The translations under genes were made by a program, and so were the position numbers. The notes below the pieces were generated by a model. The model saw only the letters and a program-made list of their open reading frames with translations. It did not search any database and was not told the DNA's origin. Below are positions 1 to 8,167 of a stretch of 64,000 nucleotides of DNA, piece after piece. Positions within the stretch are counted from its first letter, which is position 1. Every line of letters starts with the position of its first letter. The stretch comes from Hydrogenophaga pseudoflava (GTDB taxonomy: Bacteria > Pseudomonadota > Gammaproteobacteria > Burkholderiales > Burkholderiaceae_C): positions 186,001 through 250,000 of the forward strand of contig NZ_JAVHJP010000002.1 of the NCBI RefSeq assembly GCF_031020795.1, written 5' to 3'.

Positions 1-160
1 GGACAGTCGGCTTCGCCGTGGGCGCCGGCTCGCGCCTAGCCTGGCGCATGCGCCGGTCGGCGCCGTCGACACAGCGGCTCGATTGAGTGCCGGCAAGCCC
101 CGCGGAATTCACGGGTCGGATGGTGCTCCCTAGAATGCCCGCACACCCGAAGGACGCACC

Positions 161-3004
161 GTGCTCTTGCTGATCGTCTTGTTGCCTCTGCTGCTCGGGA
201 CCGTGGCCACCGCCTGGCTCGGTTCAAGGTCCCGCCCCCTCACCGCCGTCGCCGCGGGCCTGGTCACCGCCGCGTCGCTGGCGCTGCTGCTGGCCCAGGC
301 ACCAGCGGTGTTCGACGGCCAGGCGGTGATGAACGCCTGGCCCTGGGTGCCCGAGATCGGCCTGGCGCTGAGCTTCCGGCTCGACGGCCTGTCGCTGATG
401 TTCGCCGGACTGATCCTGTTCATCGGCCTGCTGATCGTGCAGTACGCGGCTTACTACCTTGCGCCCGAGGACTCGGCTGGCAAGTTCTACAGCTTCATGA
501 TGTTGTTCATGGCCGCCATGCTGGGTGTGGTGCTGTCGGACAACCTGCTGCTGCTGGTGGTGTTCTGGGAGCTGACCAGCGTCTCGTCCTTTCTGCTGAT
601 CGGTTTCTGGAGCCACCGCGCCGATGCGCGCGCCGGGGCGCGGCAGGCGCTGGCCGTGACCGGCGGCGGGGGGCTGGCGATGCTGGGCGGCTTCGTGCTG
701 CTGGGGCAGATTGCGGGCACCTACGAGATCAGCGCCATGGCGGCGAACGTGGCGGCCATCCAGGCCGATGCGCGCTTCGTGCCCGCGCTGCTGCTGATCC
801 TGCTGGGCGCCTTCACCAAGAGCGCGCAGTTCCCGTTCCATTTCTGGCTGCCCGACGCCATGGCCGCGCCCACGCCGGTCTCGGCCTACCTGCACTCGGC
901 CACCATGGTCAAGGCCGGCGTGTTCCTGCTGATGCGCCTGTACCCGGTGCTGGCCGGCACCGGGCATTTCGAGATCATCGTCAGTGCGGCCGGCCTGGCC
1001 ACGGTGCTGTTTGCGGCCTTCATTGCCATCTTCAAACACGACCTCAAGGGCCTGCTGGCGTACTCCACCGTCAGCCACCTGGGCCTGGTGGTGTTCCTCA
1101 TCGGCCTGGGTTCGCCGCTGGCCGCGGTGGCGGCGGTGTTCCACGTGCTCAACCACGCGGCCTTCAAGGCCTCGCTGTTCATGATCGCAGGCATCGTCGA
1201 CCACGAGACCCGTTCGCGCGACATGCGCCAGCTGGGCGGGCTGTGGAAGTTCATGCCCTGGACGGCCACGCTGTCCATGGTGGCGGCCGCGTCCATGGCC
1301 GGTGTGCCGCTGACCAACGGCTTCCTGTCCAAGGAGATGTTCTTCACCGAGGCTGTCGTTGGCGGCAGCGCTCTGACGGGTGATGCCTACGCCTGGCTGG
1401 TGCCCGTGCTGGTGACGCTGGCCGGCGTGTTCAGCGTGGCCTATTCGCTGCGCTTCGTGCACGACACCTGCTTCAACGGCGAACTCGGCGATGTGCCGAA
1501 CGATCATCCCCACGAGCCGCCGCTGGGCATGAAGCTGCCGGCCATGCTGCTGGTGACGCTGTGCATCGGGGTCGGCCTGCTGCCGGCCATCACCTTCGGC
1601 CCGCTGGTGCACGTGGCCGCCACCGCGCTGGTGGGAGGGACGCTGCCGGAATACCACCTGGCGATCTGGCACGGCTTCAACCTGCCGCTGCTGATGAGCG
1701 CGATCGCGCTGGGGTTGGGCATCGGCCTGTACCTGTGGCTCGCCAAGGGCCGGCGGCTGCACCGCATCAGCTCGGAAGACTGGTTCGGGGCCGCCACCGG
1801 GCGCGCCATCTTCGAATGGCTGATCGACCGCGTGTTTGGCCTTTCGGGCCGCCTCACGGTGCGGCTGGAAACCGGTTCGTTGCAGCGCTATGTGGGCTGG
1901 CTGCTGCTGGCGGCGCTCGTGCTGGGCGCGCGGCCGTTCCTGGAGGGCGGCATCGGCACCGGCGAGCGGATCCAGATGCCGGCCACGCCGCTGGCATGGG
2001 CCATGTGGGCGCTGCTGCTGGTCACCTGCGGGGCACTGGTGCGCCTGCACCACCAACGCTTTGTGGCGGTGGTGCTGGTGGGTGTGGTCGGTGTGGCGGC
2101 TTCGCTCACCTTCCTCGGCTTCTCTGCGCCCGACCTGGCGCTGACCCAGCTCTCGGTGGACATCGTCTCCACCGTGCTGCTTCTCATGGGCCTGGCCCTG
2201 CTGCCGCAGACCAGTCCGAAAGAAACGCCCGCGTTGCGCAAGGGCCTGCATGCGCTGCTGGCGCTGGCCGGCGGCGCCGCCATGTCGGCCCTCACCTGGC
2301 TGTTGCTCACGCGCGACCACGAATCCATCTCGTGGTACTTCCTGCAGCAGTCGCTGCCCAAGGGCGGCGGTACCAACGTGGTCAACGTGATCCTGGTGGA
2401 TTTCCGGGGCTACGACACCCTGGGCGAGATCACGGTGCTGGGCATCGCGGCCATCGGCGTGCTGGCGTTGATGGACGGCATGCGCACGCGTCGCCCCGGC
2501 ATGGACACCGAAGGCCGCGCCTGGACCTTTGCGCAGCAGCCGCTGCTGCTGCGCGTGGCCGCCTCGGTGGTGCTGCCGCTGGCCCTGGTGTTCAGCCTCT
2601 ACATCTTCCTGCGCGGTCACAACCTGCCCGGGGGCGGCTTCATCGCCGGCCTGATCACCGCGGTGGCGCTGGTGCTGCAGTTCATGTCGCTGGGGCAGGC
2701 GCGCGCCGAGCAGTTCCTGCACGCGGGCGGCGGGCGCCGCTTCGTGCGCTGGATCGGCTCCGGCCTGGGCATCGCCGGGCTGACCGGCGTGGGCGCCTTC
2801 GCGCTGGGCCGCCCCTTTCTGACCAGCGCCCACGGGCACCCTCCCGTGCCGCTGCTCGGTGAGCTGCCGCTGGCGACGGCGGCGCTGTTCGACCTGGGGG
2901 TGTACCTCGTGGTCGTGGGCGGCACGCTGCTGACCATCTCGGTGCTGGGGCATGCGTCCCGCGAACTGCCCGCAGTGGCCGTGGCGAACCGGAGTCAATC
3001 ATGA
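161..3004 (+). CDS. mnhA: Mrp/Mnh Na+/H+ antiporter subunit A with fused subunit B domain
   Basis: Large membrane subunit of the multi-subunit cation/proton antiporter (Mrp, also called Mnh or Pha), which exchanges Na+ or K+ for H+ across the inner membrane and is related to complex I subunit NuoL. The 947 residues start with a NuoL-type core of many hydrophobic helices. The C-terminal part carries the MnhB signature GHNLPGGGFIAG with His820 as its second residue, so A and B are one polypeptide, as in many proteobacterial group-2 Mrp operons; no separate mnhB follows. The start is GTG with AAGGA about 8 bases upstream. The stop overlaps the next ATG (ATGA), implying translational coupling. 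Family assignment is very secure; cation preference cannot be read from sequence. Confidence 0.95.
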   Translation: MLLLIVLLPLLLGTVATAWLGSRSRPLTAVAAGLVTAASLALLLAQAPAVFDGQAVMNAWPWVPEIGLALSFRLDGLSLMFAGLILFIGLLIVQYAAYYLAPEDSAGKFYSFMMLFMAAMLGVVLSDNLLLLVVFWELTSVSSFLLIGFWSHRADARAGARQALAVTGGGGLAMLGGFVLLGQIAGTYEISAMAANVAAIQADARFVPALLLILLGAFTKSAQFPFHFWLPDAMAAPTPVSAYLHSATMVKAGVFLLMRLYPVLAGTGHFEIIVSAAGLATVLFAAFIAIFKHDLKGLLAYSTVSHLGLVVFLIGLGSPLAAVAAVFHVLNHAAFKASLFMIAGIVDHETRSRDMRQLGGLWKFMPWTATLSMVAAASMAGVPLTNGFLSKEMFFTEAVVGGSALTGDAYAWLVPVLVTLAGVFSVAYSLRFVHDTCFNGELGDVPNDHPHEPPLGMKLPAMLLVTLCIGVGLLPAITFGPLVHVAATALVGGTLPEYHLAIWHGFNLPLLMSAIALGLGIGLYLWLAKGRRLHRISSEDWFGAATGRAIFEWLIDRVFGLSGRLTVRLETGSLQRYVGWLLLAALVLGARPFLEGGIGTGERIQMPATPLAWAMWALLLVTCGALVRLHHQRFVAVVLVGVVGVAASLTFLGFSAPDLALTQLSVDIVSTVLLLMGLALLPQTSPKETPALRKGLHALLALAGGAAMSALTWLLLTRDHESISWYFLQQSLPKGGGTNVVNVILVDFRGYDTLGEITVLGIAAIGVLALMDGMRTRRPGMDTEGRAWTFAQQPLLLRVAASVVLPLALVFSLYIFLRGHNLPGGGFIAGLITAVALVLQFMSLGQARAEQFLHAGGGRRFVRWIGSGLGIAGLTGVGAFALGRPFLTSAHGHPPVPLLGELPLATAALFDLGVYLVVVGGTLLTISVLGHASRELPAVAVANRSQS

Positions 3005-3345
3005 GCATGGAATTTCTTCTGGCCACCGGGGTGGGCGCGGTCACCGCCACCGGCCTTTACCTCATGCTGCGCGGGCGCAGCTTCCCCGTCGTGCTGGGGC
3101 TGTCGCTGTTCGGCTACGCCGTCAATGTCTTCATCTTCCTGATGGGCCGCCTCTGGACCAACGCCGCGCCGGTGCTGGTGGGCGAAGGGCCGGTGGCCGA
3201 TCCGCTGCCGCAGGCGCTGGTGCTCACGGCCATCGTCATCGGCTTCGCGACCACGGGCTTCGTGGTGGAGCTGGCGCTGCGCAGCCGGCACGAGAGCGGC
3301 AGTGACCACGTCGACGGCCAAGAGCCCGGAAGGCCGCGTGCATGA
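3001..3345 (+). CDS. mnhC: Mrp/Mnh antiporter subunit C
   Basis: Small three-helix inner-membrane subunit, homologous to NuoK of complex I. The 114 residues have helices at about 5-20, 28-47 and 73-95, with the NuoK-like run of Leu/Gly/Phe around residues 30-45 (LGLSLFGYAVNVFIFLMG). Its ATG overlaps the mnhA stop by 4 bases and its TGA overlaps the mnhD ATG by 4 bases, so it is translated as part of the mnh operon. Family members are about 110-120 residues, so it is full length. Confidence 0.94.
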   Translation: MSMEFLLATGVGAVTATGLYLMLRGRSFPVVLGLSLFGYAVNVFIFLMGRLWTNAAPVLVGEGPVADPLPQALVLTAIVIGFATTGFVVELALRSRHESGSDHVDGQEPGRPRA

Positions 3346-4979
3346 GCGCCGCCGGGCCGCTCTTCGATTTCTGGCTGCAGCACGCGCCGGTGCTGTCGGT
3401 GGTGCTGCCGCTGCTGACGGCGGTGGTCCTGCTGCTGATCGGCGATGCCGGCGGCATGGCCGCGCAGGGCGGCGCGCACGACGATGCGCCGCTGGCCTGG
3501 CGCCGTTTCATCAGCCTGGTTTCGGCGCTGATGGGGCTTGTCACCGCCATCGGCATGGTGCTGCACGCGACCGCGGGCGAGCTGCTGGTCTACCGCCTGG
3601 GGGAATGGCCGGCGCCGTTCGGCATCGTCATGGTGGTGGACCGGCTCTCGGCCCTGATGGTGCTGCTGACCTACCTGGTCGCGCTGCCGGTGCTCTGGTA
3701 CGCGGCGGCCGGCTGGGACGGACGGGGCCGCTACTTCCACGCCATCTTCCAGTTCCAGCTCATGGGCCTGGCGGGGGCGTTCCTCACCGGCGACCTGTTC
3801 AACCTGTTCGTGTTCTTCGAGGTGCTGCTGATCGCGTCCTACGTGCTGCTGGTGCATGGACAGGGCCGCGAGCGCTTCCGCATGGGCGTGCACTATGTGG
3901 TGCTCAACCTGGTGGCCTCGGGCCTGTTCCTCATCGGCCTGTCGCTGGTCTATGCGGCCACCGGCACGCTGAACATGGCGGACGTGGGCCAGCGCCTGGC
4001 CCTGCTGCAGGGCGACACCCTGCTGTTCGCCCGGTCCGCGGCCTTCGTGCTGCTGGTGGTGTTCGGGCTGAAGGCGGCCATGCTGCCGCTGTACTTCTGG
4101 CTGCCCGGCGCCTACGCGGCCGCCAGTGCGCCGGTGGCGGCACTGTTCGCCATCATGACCAAAGTGGGGGTCTACAGCATCGTCCGCGTGCACTGGCAGC
4201 TCTTCGGGGCCGAGGCGGCGGGCGCCGCGCTCACGGTGGCCGACTGGCTGCTGCCGCTGGCGCTGGCCACCAGCATGCTCGGCGTGCTGGGCGCGCTGGC
4301 GGCTCACAGTCTGGCGCGCCTCGTGGCCTACCTCACGGTGTCGTCCGTCGGCACCATCCTGGCCGGTGTCGGGCTGTTCACCCCCGCGGCGTTGTCGGCG
4401 GCGCTGTACTACACGCTGCACAGCACCATCGTCATCGCGGGCCTGTTCCTGCTGGTGGAGCTGATGGCCGCCCAGCGTGGGGAGATGCGCGATCGGCTGC
4501 AGCCCGCCCACGCCATGCGCGAGCCGGTGCTGCTGGGCGTGATGATGCTGTTCGGCGCTGCATCGGCCGCCGGGCTGCCGCCGCTGCCGGGGTTTCTGGG
4601 CAAGCTCATGGTGCTGGGGGCCAGCAGTGGGCTGGCGGCGCAGGTCTGGGTCTGGAGCGTGGTGCTGGTGGTCGGCTTCCTGACCCTGGTGGGGCTGGCC
4701 CGCGCGGGCGTCATCCTGTTCTGGCATGTCCAGCCGGTTGCCGGTGCGCAGGGCTCGGGATCCAGCCGCTGGATGCTGGCGCCGGTCTGGGCCTTCATGG
4801 CACTGACGCTGGGGCTGGCCGCGCTGGCCTCGCCCGTCAAGCGTTACACCGATGCCGCGGCGGCGCAGCTCGCAGCCCCGGCCGACTATGTGCGCGCGGT
4901 GCTGGGCTCGACCGCGCAGCCCAGCATGCGGCCCTACGACGGCCAGCGCGCCACCCCCTCGCAGGAGAAGCAACCGTGA
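3342..4979 (+). CDS. mnhD: Mrp/Mnh antiporter subunit D
   Basis: Second large proton-pathway subunit, homologous to NuoM/NuoN. The 545 residues are mostly transmembrane helices; the segment TGDLFNLFVFFEVLLIASY at about residues 148-166 carries the conserved membrane-embedded Glu of this superfamily, and the GLKAAMLPLYFWLPGAYAAA-type region near residue 245 holds the conserved Lys and the helix-breaking Pro. It overlaps mnhC at its start and mnhE at its end (4 bases each), so the stoichiometric complex is made by coupled translation. The C-terminal 60 residues are hydrophilic and variable. Confidence 0.94.
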   Translation: MSAAGPLFDFWLQHAPVLSVVLPLLTAVVLLLIGDAGGMAAQGGAHDDAPLAWRRFISLVSALMGLVTAIGMVLHATAGELLVYRLGEWPAPFGIVMVVDRLSALMVLLTYLVALPVLWYAAAGWDGRGRYFHAIFQFQLMGLAGAFLTGDLFNLFVFFEVLLIASYVLLVHGQGRERFRMGVHYVVLNLVASGLFLIGLSLVYAATGTLNMADVGQRLALLQGDTLLFARSAAFVLLVVFGLKAAMLPLYFWLPGAYAAASAPVAALFAIMTKVGVYSIVRVHWQLFGAEAAGAALTVADWLLPLALATSMLGVLGALAAHSLARLVAYLTVSSVGTILAGVGLFTPAALSAALYYTLHSTIVIAGLFLLVELMAAQRGEMRDRLQPAHAMREPVLLGVMMLFGAASAAGLPPLPGFLGKLMVLGASSGLAAQVWVWSVVLVVGFLTLVGLARAGVILFWHVQPVAGAQGSGSSRWMLAPVWAFMALTLGLAALASPVKRYTDAAAAQLAAPADYVRAVLGSTAQPSMRPYDGQRATPSQEKQP

Positions 4980-5503
4980 AGTCCGACACCCTCGATCGCC
5001 GCCGCGGCTGGTTTGCCCACCCGGTGCTGTCCCTTCTGCTCGCGGCCTGCTGGCTGGCGCTCTCGCGCAGCCTGGAGCCGGCGCACCTGCTCTCGGCGGC
5101 GCTGCTGGGCCTGGTGGTGGCGCGGCTGATGAGCGGCCTGCTGCCCGCGGGCAGCCCGATCCGCTGGAGCGCTGCGGTCCGCCTGACTTTCGTCGTGACC
5201 TGGGACATCGTGGTGTCCAACATCACGGTGGCCCGACTGGTGCTCGGTCCCATGAGCCGCCCGCAGCCCGCCTGGCTGAGGGTGCCGCTGGCCTGCGACC
5301 ACCACCGCGTGAACGCGCTGTTCGCCAGCATCATCACCATGACGCCGGGCACCGTCTCGGCCGTGGTGGACGAGGCGGCGCGCTGCATCTGGGTGCACGC
5401 GCTCAACTGCGACGACGCGGCCGGCATGGTGGCCGACATGAAGGCCCGCTACGAAGCGCCGCTGATGGCGGTCTTTGGCCTGGAGGGGGAGGGCGCGGCA
5501 TGA
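4976..5503 (+). CDS. mnhE: Mrp/Mnh antiporter subunit E
   Basis: Small accessory inner-membrane subunit without a complex I counterpart. The reading frame is open far upstream inside mnhD, but the real start is the GTG at 4976 (GTGA overlap with the mnhD stop), giving 175 residues. N-terminal helices at about 13-60 are followed by a cytoplasmic domain with the MnhE-typical stretch LFASIITMTPGTVSAVVDE near residues 115-133 and a C-terminal Asp/His-containing tail. It ends by overlapping the mnhF start by 4 bases. Length and motif fit the family well. Confidence 0.93.
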   Translation: MKSDTLDRRRGWFAHPVLSLLLAACWLALSRSLEPAHLLSAALLGLVVARLMSGLLPAGSPIRWSAAVRLTFVVTWDIVVSNITVARLVLGPMSRPQPAWLRVPLACDHHRVNALFASIITMTPGTVSAVVDEAARCIWVHALNCDDAAGMVADMKARYEAPLMAVFGLEGEGAA

Positions 5504-5775
5504 GCATCCTGCAGATCGCGCTGAGCATCGGCATCGGCGCCGTGACCCTGACCGTGCTGCTGTGCGGCTGGCGGTTGTTGCGCGGCCCCACCGTGGTCGA
5601 CCGCGTGCTGGCGCTGGACACGCTCTACCTCGGCCTGGTGGCTCTGGTGGTGCTGCTGGGGCTGCGCTGGCGGACGCCGCTGCTCTTCGAGGCCGCGCTG
5701 ATCGTGGCGCTGCTGGGTTTTGCCGGCACGGTGGCGCTGGCGCGCTATCTCAGCCGTGGTGACGTGGTGGAGTGA
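5500..5775 (+). CDS. mnhF: Mrp/Mnh antiporter subunit F
   Basis: Three-helix small subunit of the antiporter; the 91 residues contain the family signature RGPTVVDRVLALDTL at about residues 28-42 between helices 1 and 2. The start is the ATG overlapping the mnhE stop; the longer open frame upstream is an overlap artefact. Only 4 bases separate its stop from mnhG. In better-studied members subunit F is needed for complex stability and has been linked to export of bile salts or cations. Confidence 0.93.
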   Translation: MSILQIALSIGIGAVTLTVLLCGWRLLRGPTVVDRVLALDTLYLGLVALVVLLGLRWRTPLLFEAALIVALLGFAGTVALARYLSRGDVVE

Positions 5776-5779
5776 GACG

Positions 5780-6148
5780 ATGGAACTGAACCCGGTCATC
5801 GAATGGGCGGCCGCGATCCTGATCGTGGTCGGCGCCTTCTTCCTGCTGGTGGGCGCCATCGGCATGGTGCGCCTGCCCGATTTCTACATGCGGCTGCACG
5901 CACCGACCAAGTCGTCCACGCTGGGCGTGGGGGGCGTGCTGCTGGCCTCGCTGGTGCTGGGGTGGGGGCAGGGGAGCCCGGGTGTGGCCGAGTTGCTGAT
6001 CACGCTGTTCGTTTTCGTGAGCGCGCCGGTATCGGCGAACCTGCTGGCGCAGGCCGCGTTGCACCTGTCGCTGCCTTCGCGCGCGCCGCAGCCCGAGGGG
6101 CTGGTGCCGGAGCGGGCGTCGAAGCCGGGGCAAAGCCCAGCCCCGTGA
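5780..6148 (+). CDS. mnhG: Mrp/Mnh antiporter subunit G
   Basis: Last gene of the antiporter operon. The 122 residues begin with two or three helices and contain the MnhG/PhaG signature GMVRLPDFYMRLHAPTKSSTLG at about residues 27-48. ATG at 5780 is preceded by GTGAGACG and lies 4 bases after the mnhF stop; the in-frame extension to 5720 is unlikely because it would run into mnhF. The last 149 bases (roughly residues 74-122, including a Pro/Ala/Ser-rich tail) are antisense to the end of the repressor gene acrR, an unusually long convergent overlap. Confidence 0.92.
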   Translation: MELNPVIEWAAAILIVVGAFFLLVGAIGMVRLPDFYMRLHAPTKSSTLGVGGVLLASLVLGWGQGSPGVAELLITLFVFVSAPVSANLLAQAALHLSLPSRAPQPEGLVPERASKPGQSPAP

Positions 6149-6737
6149 GGTAGCGGTCCATCACCTGGGTGCCGACTTCGACCAGGTCGAAGTCACGGGT
6201 GTCCAGCAGCCAGTTGTCCAGCAGGCCGGTGAGGATGGCCTTGAGGCCCAGTGCCGCGGTCCGCGCGCCGACAGGGAGAGTGATGCGGGCTTCGGCCGCG
6301 GCGGTCTCGAATTCATGCGTCAGGTAGCCCAGGTATTCGTCGCGCCAGCGCAGCTTGCGTTCGCGCACCGCGAGCATTTCCCCGTTGTACTCGACCTGCT
6401 GCGTGGCGATTTCAAAGACGCGGCGGGCCTGTTCATCGGTGGCGGTCTTGTGCAGGGCGATCAGGACCGATGCCCGGATCTGTTGCAGCGGTGCCTCCAC
6501 CGCCTGCGCGGCATAGGTTGATTGCTCCAGGGGCAGCGTCACCCGGTCCATCATGGCGTTGAACAGGTCGGCCTTGTCCTGGAAGTGCCAGTAGATGGCG
6601 CCGCGCGTGGTGCCGGCCGCGCTGGCAATGTCCTGCAGCGAGGTGCGCGAGACCCCGTTGGCCTGGAACAGCTGTTCGGCCGCATCCAGCAGGGCGGTGC
6701 GGGTGGCTTCGGCGTCGGCCTTGGTGCGTCGGACCAT
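6000..6737 (-). CDS. acrR: TetR/AcrR-family transcriptional repressor of the adjacent RND pump
   Basis: Ligand-responsive repressor of the divergent efflux operon. The helix-turn-helix spans about residues 32-52 (TSLQDIASAAGTTRGAIYWHF) and is nearly the AcrR/TtgR/MtrR recognition sequence; residues 60-205 form the helical drug-binding domain. The start chosen (MVRRTKADAE) gives 245 residues; the upstream extension would run through the operator. AcrR homologues are about 210-215 residues; here a Pro/Ala/Arg/Lys-rich tail of about 45 residues is encoded wholly inside the mnhG overlap. The canonical 24-base palindrome at 6775-6798 lies between this gene and acrA, so autorepression is likely. 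Confidence 0.92.
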   Translation of the reverse strand: MVRRTKADAEATRTALLDAAEQLFQANGVSRTSLQDIASAAGTTRGAIYWHFQDKADLFNAMMDRVTLPLEQSTYAAQAVEAPLQQIRASVLIALHKTATDEQARRVFEIATQQVEYNGEMLAVRERKLRWRDEYLGYLTHEFETAAAEARITLPVGARTAALGLKAILTGLLDNWLLDTRDFDLVEVGTQVMDRYLTGLGFAPASTPAPAPAPRAAARAKAATGATRPAPAGSPIPARSRKRTA

Positions 6738-6774
6738 GGTGGCGTGTCGGTTTGATGAAATAACCCCGCGAATA

Positions 6775-6798
6775 TACATACATTCGTGTCTGTATGTA
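6775..6798. promoter_or_regulatory. AcrR-type operator between acrR and acrA
   Basis: Perfect inverted repeat: TATACATACA at 6773-6782 and TGTATGTATA at 6791-6800 with an 8-base spacer. The inner 24 bases match the published E. coli AcrR operator except in the centre. It overlaps a -10-like TATACT (6797-6802) for acrA and a -10-like TATATT on the minus strand (6776-6771) for acrR, so a bound dimer pair would block both promoters. AT-rich in an otherwise GC-rich window. Confidence 0.85.
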
Positions 6799-6892
6799 TA
6801 CTGCGACCCCTCCGGCAACGCTGGCTTGCGCTTTGCGCAGCATGGCGTGTCCGTTCCGGTTCCGTCTTCATCCGCCGCTCATGAGGTTCTTC

Positions 6893-8155
6893 ATGCCCGC
6901 TTCATCCCCTGTTTCTCTCACGCCGCCTGCGGCGCGCACATCTTCCGGCGCGCGCCTGCGCCAGACCTTCCTGCTGCTGCCGCTGGTGGCTGCGCTGGTC
7001 GCCTGCGGCAAGGCCGACGCGCCGCCCGCCGGTGGCGGCGCACCGGGCGGGGGCATGCCCGCGCCGGAGGTGGGCGTGGTGACCGTGCAGCCCGGTGATG
7101 TCGGCCTGCAGACCGAGCTGCCTGGCCGGCTGGAGGCCTCGCGCGTGGCGCAGGTGCGGGCCCGTGCGGCCGGCATCCTGCAGCAGCGCCTGTTCAAGGA
7201 AGGCAGCGATGTGAAGGCCGGTCAGGCGCTGTTCCGCATCGACGCCGCGCCGTACCAGGCCACGCTGCAGAGCGCGCAGGCCAGCCTGGCCCGTGCCCAG
7301 GCGAACCTGGCCAGCGCCACCGCGGTGGCCGAACGCTACAAGCCACTGGTGGCGGAGAACGCGATCAGCCAGCAGGAGTACACCAACGCCGTCGCAGCGC
7401 AAAAGGCCGCCGAGGCCGATGTGGCCGCCGCCAAGGCCGCGGTGCAGACCGCGGGCATCAACCTGAACTACGCCAGCGTGACGGCACCCATCTCCGGCCG
7501 CATCGGCCGCGCGCTGGTGACCGAGGGCGCTCTGGTGGGGCAGGGCGAGGCCACCGCGCTGGCGGTGATCCAGCAGGTCGATCCGCTGTACGTCAACTTC
7601 ACCCAGTCGGCCACCGAGGCCATGCGGCTCAAGCGCGCCATGGAGGCGGGCCAGCTCAAGGGCGCGGGCCAGGGTGCCGCGGCGGTTGCGGTCGTGCTGG
7701 ACGACGGCAGCGAGTACGCCAAGCCGGGCAAGCTGCTGTTCTCCGACCTGACCGTCGACGCGGCCACCGGTCAGGTGACGCTGCGCGCCGAGGTGCCCAA
7801 TCCCGGCGGCCTGTTGCTGCCGGGCCTGTATGTGCGCGTGCGGCTGGAGCAGGCGGTGGCGGGCGACGCCATCACCCTGCCACAGCAGGCGGTGACGCGC
7901 ACCGCGCAAGGCGACACGGTGTCGGTGGTCGGCGCGGACGGCAAGGTCGAGCAGCGCCCGGTCAAGGTGGGCGGCCAGCAGGGCGGCCGCTGGGTCGTGC
8001 TCGACGGCCTGAAGGCCGGCGAGCAGGTGATGGTCGACGGTTTCCAGAAGCTGCAGATGATGCCCCCGGGCACGCCGGTCAAGGCCGTGCCCTGGGCGCC
8101 GCCGGGCAGCCAGCCGGCGACTCAAGAAAAGCCCGCTGCGGAACCCGCCAAGTAA
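6893..8155 (+). CDS. acrA: RND efflux periplasmic adaptor (membrane fusion protein)
   Basis: Lipid-anchored periplasmic adaptor linking the inner-membrane pump to the outer-membrane channel. From the chosen ATG (TGAGG six bases upstream) the protein has 420 residues with a signal peptide and lipobox LVAC, acylated Cys38. Features of the HlyD/AcrA family follow: biotinyl-lipoyl half motifs, an alpha-hairpin rich in Ala/Gln (about residues 115-180) with LNYASVTAPISGRIGRA after it, then the beta-barrel and membrane-proximal domains. An earlier in-frame ATG at 6881 is possible; the frame upstream to 6794 starts inside the operator and is rejected. First gene of the pump operon, 12 bases before acrB. 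Confidence 0.95.
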   Translation: MPASSPVSLTPPAARTSSGARLRQTFLLLPLVAALVACGKADAPPAGGGAPGGGMPAPEVGVVTVQPGDVGLQTELPGRLEASRVAQVRARAAGILQQRLFKEGSDVKAGQALFRIDAAPYQATLQSAQASLARAQANLASATAVAERYKPLVAENAISQQEYTNAVAAQKAAEADVAAAKAAVQTAGINLNYASVTAPISGRIGRALVTEGALVGQGEATALAVIQQVDPLYVNFTQSATEAMRLKRAMEAGQLKGAGQGAAAVAVVLDDGSEYAKPGKLLFSDLTVDAATGQVTLRAEVPNPGGLLLPGLYVRVRLEQAVAGDAITLPQQAVTRTAQGDTVSVVGADGKVEQRPVKVGGQQGGRWVVLDGLKAGEQVMVDGFQKLQMMPPGTPVKAVPWAPPGSQPATQEKPAAEPAK

Positions 8156-8167
8156 GGAGCGCCCGAC

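Noticed and set aside
131..136. TAGAAT as -10 of the mnh operon
   Set aside because: No -35 at suitable distance, and the upstream part of the operon region is cut off by the window edge, so the promoter cannot be judged.
224..2998. 924-codon minus-strand frame
   Set aside because: Shadow of mnhA: repetitive His/Gln/Arg/Gly composition, no domain, and the opposite strand codes for a well-supported antiporter subunit.
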